A DNA stretch of 10,161 bases, from NCBI GenBank assembly GCA_000435835.1, contig FR883367.1, forward strand, positions 1 to 10,161. Direction: 5' to 3'. Origin of the DNA: Clostridium sp. CAG:221. Lineage in GTDB: Bacteria > Bacillota > Clostridia > Clostridiales > Clostridiaceae. Under the pieces are notes generated by a model that was given only the letters and a program-made list of their open reading frames with translations, was not told where the DNA came from and ran no database searches. Position numbers and translations under genes: made by a program. Shown here piece after piece: positions 4,981 to 10,161 of this stretch. Each line of letters starts with the position of its first letter. Positions within the stretch are counted from its first letter, which is position 1.

Positions 4981-7900
4981 ATGCTAAAAACATATATTGT
5001 TATAAACCAATATAATGAGGTGTTAGATATAGAAACAAATTTAGGATTATTAAAGGGTCTTCCAAAGGAAGTCCTTAGTAAATTAAATATTTCTAGTGCA
5101 TATCTTTCAGGTGAAACTGAAAAAGAAATAGAGGTTGTGATTATTTCTGGGGATAATGTGGATAACATTTCACAAACTGTGGATAACTTAGGGGGAAAAT
5201 ACTTAAATCTAGGGTATAACTTTGGGATTGTAACAATACCTGTGGATAAAATAATTGATTTAGCACTAGTTCCTACAATACAATACATTGAATTTCCTAA
5301 AAATTTATACACAACAGATTTTGAAAGTAATAGGGCTAGCTGTATAACACAAATATCAAAAGTTAATGGATTAAATGGAAAAGGAACCATTGTAGGGTTT
5401 CTTGATACAGGAATTGATTATACTCATCCAGCTTTTATAAATGCAGATGGTACTAGTCGAATAGAGTATATATATGATTTAAGTTTAGGTGGAGTAGTAT
5501 ATAGTAAAGCACAAATAAATGAAGCTTTAAAGACTGAAAATCCTTATGATATTGTACAGTCTAGAGATGATGTAGGTCATGGTACTCATGTTACAGGAAT
5601 TGCTTGTGCAGGTGGAAATATTCCATCTAGATATTATGGAGTTGCACCTGAAAGCTCAATAATAATGGTAAAGGTAGCTAGAGGATTATTTACTTTAAGT
5701 ACTGATATAATGAAGGGCATAAAATTTCTTATAGATAAAAGTAAAGAGCTTAATATGCCATTGGCCATTAATATAAGTTTAAGCACAAATGATGGAGCTC
5801 ATAATGGTAGTAGTCTTCTAGAACAATATATTTCCACAGTTTCAACTTTAGAGCGAGTAACCATTGTTATTGCAGCAGGAAATGAAGGTGAAGCAGCACA
5901 TCATGTAGGAGGAAATTTAGAAGGAATAAATGACATATATTTTAATGTTTCATCAGATGAAGCTACAGTTGTAGTAAATTTATATAAATCAATATTACCC
6001 TCATTGAGCATAGAGCTAATTTCTCCTAGTGGAGGTACTACTGGAGAAATAGCAGTAAAAGAAGGGTTTCAAGAAGGAACAATTGGTAATTCTAGATATT
6101 CCATATATTTAACTGGTCCTAAGCCATTTGATGTAAGTGGTGATATTGGAATTATAATAAGTGGAATTAATGAATATATAACACCAGGTCAATGGAAAAT
6201 AAGTTTAAGAAAATTAAATAATTATGATGGAACCTTTGATATGTGGTTGCCTATTTCAGAAGGTTTAAATATTAACACTAAATTCGTAAATCCAGTTGTT
6301 TACAATACTTTAGGAATTCCTGCTACAGTAAGAAATGTAATATCTGTTGGTAGTTATAATTATTTAGTAGATACTATATCACCATTTACCGGAAGAGGAC
6401 AGATATTTGAAGGTCAATATATAAAGCCAGATATAGTTGCACCAGGAGAAGGGATTTATTCAGCTATTCCTAATAGAAGTTTTGATAAAAAGACAGGTAC
6501 ATCTATGGCAACACCACAAGTTACAGGAGCTGCTGCACTTATGATGCAATGGGGTATAGTAAATAGAAATGATCTCTATTTATATGGAGAAAGATTGAAA
6601 TATTTTTTAATACTAGGTTCTAAAAAAGGCAGAAGAGATATAAGCTATCCAGATCCATCCTGGGGATATGGTGAACTTTGCTTAAGAGATAGCTTTAATA
6701 TATTATCACAAACATTAGGAGTAGGCTTTAGAGATATTAATATTGAAAAAAGACAAAATAATAATCTTGATATGGGGACATCAAGTATAGATGTTAAGTA
6801 TGATACAACTAGCCCAGAAAATGTATTCCTTTTAGTAGAAGTCACAGGAGAAAGCAATCTTAATGATGTATTAAAAATACCTGGTGTTTCGGGAGTTATG
6901 ATATCATCAAATTTTGCTGTCATAATAACACCAGCTAATAAAATTAATGAAATAAGTAATATTGTTTTAAGAATAGTTAATATTGAGGTTTCAACAATAT
7001 TAACATTAAATACCATATCTCCATTGGAAGCCAGTGGAGCACCAGTATTTAATAATAATCCTTATTTAAGACTTAATGGAAGAGGTGTATTAGTAGGAAT
7101 AATAGATACAGGAATAGATTATCTTAATAAAGAATTTCAAAGAGAAGATGATACAACAAGGATAGTAAGAATATGGGATCAAACTATACAAGGAGATAAG
7201 GATATATATGACCTAAAATATGGAACAGAATATACTGAGGATCAAATAAATCAAGCAATAAGTTTACAAACTTCAGGAGGAGATCCTTATAGTATAGTTC
7301 CTTCTAAAGACGATATAGGTCATGGAACTAGGTTAGCTGGAATTATTGGAGGAAGAGGAATAAATCCGGATTTAAAGGGAGCTGCTCCAGATTGTCAATT
7401 TGTTATTGTTAAATTATCTAGAGCAACTAAAGTGGAGCTTGATGCAGCTGTTATTGATAAGACAGATGTGCCTTCATATACTCCATGGAGTGCATTATTA
7501 GCATTAAGATATATAATTGCTGTTGCCAGAGAATTAAAGCGTCCAGTAGTTGTGTTTGAGCCTCTTGGAAGTAATATGGGTTCACATACAGGAAATGGGA
7601 TTGTTGAACAATCTATAAATAATTACTCAGCACAATCTGGGACTGTAGTTGTTGTTCCTACAGGGAATCAAGGAAATACAGATACTCATACTGAAGGGAT
7701 AATAGAAAGTTCTGGTTATATAAAAGATATAGAAATAAGAGTTGGTGAAAAGCAAAAGAATTTACCAATAGAAATATGGGTAAATAAGCCTAATAGGGTG
7801 AAGCTTTCTATAGTTTCTCCTTCAGGAGAAGTGATAGATAATTTAGAAGCTAAAAATACAAATAATGAAAGAATTAAGTTCTTATACGAAGGAACGGAAA

Positions 7901-8595
7901 TGATAGTTAATTTTACTTCACCTGAATTGTCAACGGGAGATTCTCTTATTTTTATAAGAGCTTATAATTTAAAAGCAGGAATTTGGAAATTTAGATTAAC
8001 TGGTCAATCTATAGTGGACGGCAAATATTATGCTTGGATACCACAAAGGGAGCTTTTGGATAGTGAAACTAAGTTTTTAAATTCCGTTGGATATACTACA
8101 CTTACATTATCCAGTACATCAAGTGGAGCAATTTCAGTGGCATATTATAATCAAGATGATAATTCAGTTATATCTGAATCGGGAAGAGGTTATACAAGAT
8201 ACGGGATGATAAAGCCAGATATAGCAGCAGGAGGATTTAATGCAATAGTTACTAATCCAGGTGGTGGAACGGCTGTAATTAGTGGATCCTCTGTTGCAGG
8301 AGCTGTGGTTGCAGGCTGTTGTGCTCTTATTCTTCAATGGGCAGTTGTTGATAAAAACTATCCTGATATATATGCAGCTCAAATAAAGTCTTATATCATA
8401 AGTGGTGCTAAAGGAAGACCAGGTGATGTTTATCCTAATAAGGAATGGGGATATGGAATGTTTGACATGCAAGGAGTATTTGATAGGATAAGGGAGACTT
8501 ATAGTCCTAGATCTGATGAAGATTATGAAGAATATAGAGTTAATAACTTGTTTATTAGGATGCCAAAATACAGACATAATAGAACTATTAATTGA
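4981..8595 (+). CDS. cspBA: Fused double subtilisin-like germination protease (CspBA-like)
   Basis: Csp proteases sit in the spore and, after germinant sensing, cut the SleC precursor to release active cortex hydrolase. This 1204-residue protein contains two consecutive Csp units in one uninterrupted frame. Unit 1 has a prodomain (about 1-120) and a subtilase domain with Asp142 (GFLDTGIDYTHP), His200 (GHGTHVTG), oxyanion Asn301 (AAGNEGE) and Ser508 (GTSMATP). A roughly 110-residue insert between Asn and Ser (about 318-428; ISPSGG, GQWKISL, WLPISEG) corresponds to the Csp jelly-roll. Unit 2 repeats this plan: prodomain-like 605-700, Asp709 (IIDTGIDY), His781 (GHGTRLAG), Asn896 (PTGNQGN), jelly-roll-like 912-1028 (VSPSGE, GIWKFRL) and Ser1104 (SGSSVAGA). 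Both units end in the same WGYG motif (561-564, 1156-1159). Unit 2 keeps its triad but deviates around it and lacks the Pro after Ser. The start at 4981 is the only ATG matching the prodomain's first strand. No classical signal peptide is seen. Confidence 0.9.
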   Translation: MLKTYIVINQYNEVLDIETNLGLLKGLPKEVLSKLNISSAYLSGETEKEIEVVIISGDNVDNISQTVDNLGGKYLNLGYNFGIVTIPVDKIIDLALVPTIQYIEFPKNLYTTDFESNRASCITQISKVNGLNGKGTIVGFLDTGIDYTHPAFINADGTSRIEYIYDLSLGGVVYSKAQINEALKTENPYDIVQSRDDVGHGTHVTGIACAGGNIPSRYYGVAPESSIIMVKVARGLFTLSTDIMKGIKFLIDKSKELNMPLAINISLSTNDGAHNGSSLLEQYISTVSTLERVTIVIAAGNEGEAAHHVGGNLEGINDIYFNVSSDEATVVVNLYKSILPSLSIELISPSGGTTGEIAVKEGFQEGTIGNSRYSIYLTGPKPFDVSGDIGIIISGINEYITPGQWKISLRKLNNYDGTFDMWLPISEGLNINTKFVNPVVYNTLGIPATVRNVISVGSYNYLVDTISPFTGRGQIFEGQYIKPDIVAPGEGIYSAIPNRSFDKKTGTSMATPQVTGAAALMMQWGIVNRNDLYLYGERLKYFLILGSKKGRRDISYPDPSWGYGELCLRDSFNILSQTLGVGFRDINIEKRQNNNLDMGTSSIDVKYDTTSPENVFLLVEVTGESNLNDVLKIPGVSGVMISSNFAVIITPANKINEISNIVLRIVNIEVSTILTLNTISPLEASGAPVFNNNPYLRLNGRGVLVGIIDTGIDYLNKEFQREDDTTRIVRIWDQTIQGDKDIYDLKYGTEYTEDQINQAISLQTSGGDPYSIVPSKDDIGHGTRLAGIIGGRGINPDLKGAAPDCQFVIVKLSRATKVELDAAVIDKTDVPSYTPWSALLALRYIIAVARELKRPVVVFEPLGSNMGSHTGNGIVEQSINNYSAQSGTVVVVPTGNQGNTDTHTEGIIESSGYIKDIEIRVGEKQKNLPIEIWVNKPNRVKLSIVSPSGEVIDNLEAKNTNNERIKFLYEGTEMIVNFTSPELSTGDSLIFIRAYNLKAGIWKFRLTGQSIVDGKYYAWIPQRELLDSETKFLNSVGYTTLTLSSTSSGAISVAYYNQDDNSVISESGRGYTRYGMIKPDIAAGGFNAIVTNPGGGTAVISGSSVAGAVVAGCCALILQWAVVDKNYPDIYAAQIKSYIISGAKGRPGDVYPNKEWGYGMFDMQGVFDRIRETYSPRSDEDYEEYRVNNLFIRMPKYRHNRTIN

Positions 8596-8641
8596 AAAAA
8601 AGCATATTAATATAATTGATTAATATATTAAGGAGTAATAT

Positions 8642-9979
8642 ATGGCAGAGCAAGGTGGATTAAAGGTTCAATGTTTTGTAAATGATAGTTATGTACCAAT
8701 AGATAAAATAAGGGCAACTTTAACACCAGCAGAAGGACAAGGAGGTGAAGGACGAACAATAGATCTTACTACTAATTCATCTGGAGAGTCTCAAGTAATA
8801 GCATTAGAAGCTCCTCCTCTTGAATATTCACAACAACCCATAGGAAAAATTCCATATAGCCTTTATGATTTAAGAATAGAAAGAGAAGGGTTTCAAAGTT
8901 TAGTGGTTAATGGAATTCAGATATTCCCAACACAGATAGCAATACAACAATGCTTTCTAATAGAATCATCAAGAAAAGTTGGTTCAAGGGCAGATATAAT
9001 AAATATTCAGCCTAATACATTAAATGGAAATTATCCGGCAAAAATTCCTGAAGAGGTAGACAAACCTTTGCCAGCTCCAACAAGTGGAGTTGTTTTAGCT
9101 AAACCAGTGATACCAGAATTTATTACAGTACATCAAGGCTCACCTAACAATACATCAGCTTCAAATGTTACAGTGCTTTATAAAGACTATATTAAGAATG
9201 TTGCTTCATGTGAAATATATTCTACATGGCCAGAATCTACAATTAGAGCAAATGTTTATGCTATAATTTCATTTACCCTAAATAGGATTTATACAGAATG
9301 GTATCGTGGAAAAGGGAAAAATTATCAAATAACTAATTCAACAGCATATGATCATGCTTTTAATTATGGAAGAAATATATATGACAATATAAGTGCTATA
9401 GTAGATGATATTTTTTCTACTTATATAAGACGATATGGTAGGAAGCAACCGCTTTTAACTCAATATTGTGATGGGAAAAATGTTCAGTGCCCAGAATGGA
9501 TGACTCAATGGGGAAGTAAATATCTTGGTGATCAAGGAAAGACTCCATATGAAATACTAACTCATTTTTATGGTACAGATATTGAGCTTGTTACAGCAGA
9601 AGAAGTTACTGGAAGTCCTGCATCATATCCAGGATATGATCTTATTGTTGGTTCAACAGGCGATGAAGTTAGTACAATTCAAGAACAGCTTAATAGGATA
9701 GCAAGGAATTATCCATTAATACCTAAGGTAGCTGTAGATGGAGTTTATGGAAATACAACTCAGGAAGCTGTAAAAGTATTTCAACAGGTCTTTAATCTTC
9801 CACAAACAGGTATAGTAGATTATGCAACATGGTATAGGATATCTGATATTTATGTAGGTGTTTCTAAAATTGCAGAACTCAAGGATAGAAGAAAAGGAAA
9901 TAAGAGAATATTTAGGCCACCAGTTTCAAGAGATATGATAAATGATCCTAATGTACCGACCTTTGAGTACTTCGATTAG
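8642..9979 (+). CDS. sleC: Spore cortex-lytic enzyme precursor SleC
   Basis: SleC degrades the cortex peptidoglycan during germination and is stored as an inactive proenzyme that Csp protease activates. This protein has 445 residues, close to the 438 of C. perfringens SleC. AAGGAG (8630-8635) precedes the start by six bases. Residues 1-110 form a beta-rich prodomain. A proline-rich linker (135-157, KPLPAPTSGVVLAKPVIP) contains the region where C. perfringens SleC is cut, between residues 149 and 150, so cleavage near GVVL (149-152) is expected. Residues 175-320 are a SpoIID/LytB-like lytic transglycosylase domain, with the likely catalytic Glu191 in SCEIYSTWPEST and NYQITNSTAYDHAF. Residues 334-405 are a peptidoglycan-binding domain (GSTGDEVSTIQEQL, VDGVYGNTTQEAVKVFQQ, ATWYR). 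It lies 46 bases after the csp fusion with no terminator between, so the two probably form an operon. Confidence 0.93.
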   Translation: MAEQGGLKVQCFVNDSYVPIDKIRATLTPAEGQGGEGRTIDLTTNSSGESQVIALEAPPLEYSQQPIGKIPYSLYDLRIEREGFQSLVVNGIQIFPTQIAIQQCFLIESSRKVGSRADIINIQPNTLNGNYPAKIPEEVDKPLPAPTSGVVLAKPVIPEFITVHQGSPNNTSASNVTVLYKDYIKNVASCEIYSTWPESTIRANVYAIISFTLNRIYTEWYRGKGKNYQITNSTAYDHAFNYGRNIYDNISAIVDDIFSTYIRRYGRKQPLLTQYCDGKNVQCPEWMTQWGSKYLGDQGKTPYEILTHFYGTDIELVTAEEVTGSPASYPGYDLIVGSTGDEVSTIQEQLNRIARNYPLIPKVAVDGVYGNTTQEAVKVFQQVFNLPQTGIVDYATWYRISDIYVGVSKIAELKDRRKGNKRIFRPPVSRDMINDPNVPTFEYFD

Positions 9980-10012
9980 AAAGGTTCCGGGAATAGTAAA
10001 TTTCGTTAAGAG

Positions 10013-10094
10013 TTTCTGATAAATATATATTTTCTAAACTGATGTAAGTCAGTTTATTCCTCCATTCATCATTCATCACTCATAATTCATAATT
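10013..10094. repeat. Intergenic repeat, copy 2 (truncated)
   Basis: This stretch repeats 1258-1334 in the same orientation: TTTCTGA, an AT-rich spacer, a small hairpin, GTTTATTCCT, two variable bases, then 27 identical bases (10064-10090). The hairpin here is AAACTGA-TGTAAG-TCAGTTT (10036-10055). Its stem differs from that of copy 1 but is still fully complementary. The left inverted arm present in copy 1 is missing. No gene is visible from 9980 to the window end. Confidence 0.8.
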
Positions 10095-10126
10095 AGAAAA
10101 GCTTAGCTTTAGCTAAGCTTTTCTTT
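10095..10126. terminator. Hairpin terminator downstream of sleC
   Basis: AGAAAAGCTTAGCT (10095-10108) pairs perfectly with AGCTAAGCTTTTCT (10111-10124), giving a 14-bp stem, with the inner pair open to make a loop. A short T run follows. The A-rich left flank means it may also stop a convergent transcript arriving from beyond the window. Confidence 0.8.
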
Positions 10127-10161
10127 CAGTTTGTTGAAAAACCCCCTGTTTAAAAAACAGA

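Noticed and set aside
8164..8577. 137-residue open frame on the - strand within the csp fusion
   Set aside because: It lies fully inside a strongly supported protease frame, has no ribosome binding site, and its Ser/Tyr/Ile-rich composition is that of an antisense shadow. The other - strand frames (382-807, 4950-5390, 6645-7016) were rejected for the same reasons.
8602..8629. SigE-like promoter for sleC (GCATATT, then an AT-rich block)
   Set aside because: Any -10 at the right spacing would fall on or next to the ribosome binding site at 8630-8635, leaving no leader, and no CATA-type -10 is present. Co-transcription with the protease gene fits better.
10146..10160. CTGTTT-AAA-AAACAG hairpin at the right edge
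   Set aside because: Only a six-bp AT-rich stem, and the window ends one base later, so it cannot be judged as a terminator or part of a longer palindrome.

Overview
The window looks like chromosomal DNA from a spore-forming, low-GC Firmicute of the Clostridium type. The composition is strongly AT-rich, ribosome binding sites are AGGAG-like, Rho-independent terminators are frequent, and a spore-germination protease/cortex-lytic enzyme locus closes the window. The species cannot be named from the sequence. All supported genes lie on the + strand.

Region 1 (2-1204): the 3' third of carB (carbamoyl-phosphate synthase large subunit, pyrimidine/arginine synthesis), ending at a perfect 13-bp hairpin terminator. 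Region 2 (1205-1900): a hairpin-rich intergenic repeat, then a promoter carrying two perfect GAAC-N4-GTTC LexA/SOS boxes that drives an unrecognised 90-residue protein. Region 3 (1900-3840): housekeeping singletons, namely glutamate racemase (murI), a small STAS-like DUF4325 protein and a cyclophilin-type prolyl isomerase, most with visible promoters or terminators. Region 4 (3840-4980): a translationally coupled pair, a DUF3783 protein and an XRE-type HTH protein with a LexA/S24-like C-terminal fold whose catalytic Ser and Lys both appear to be replaced. It ends in a terminator.

Region 5 (4981-9979): the spore germination module. A single 1204-residue protein fuses two complete Csp subtilisin-like proteases (CspBA-like). 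It is followed 46 bp later by sleC, the cortex-lytic enzyme that Csp proteases activate by removing its propeptide. The csp start codon directly abuts the T-tract of the preceding terminator, and its only Shine-Dalgarno-like sequence lies in that terminator's loop and stem. A second copy of the intergenic repeat and another hairpin terminator follow sleC.

The points most worth following up are the double LexA operator over an undescribed small gene, the Csp fusion with both catalytic triads retained, the terminator/ribosome-binding-site overlap at its start, the S24-like regulator without its dyad, and the dispersed repeat with a co-varying stem.
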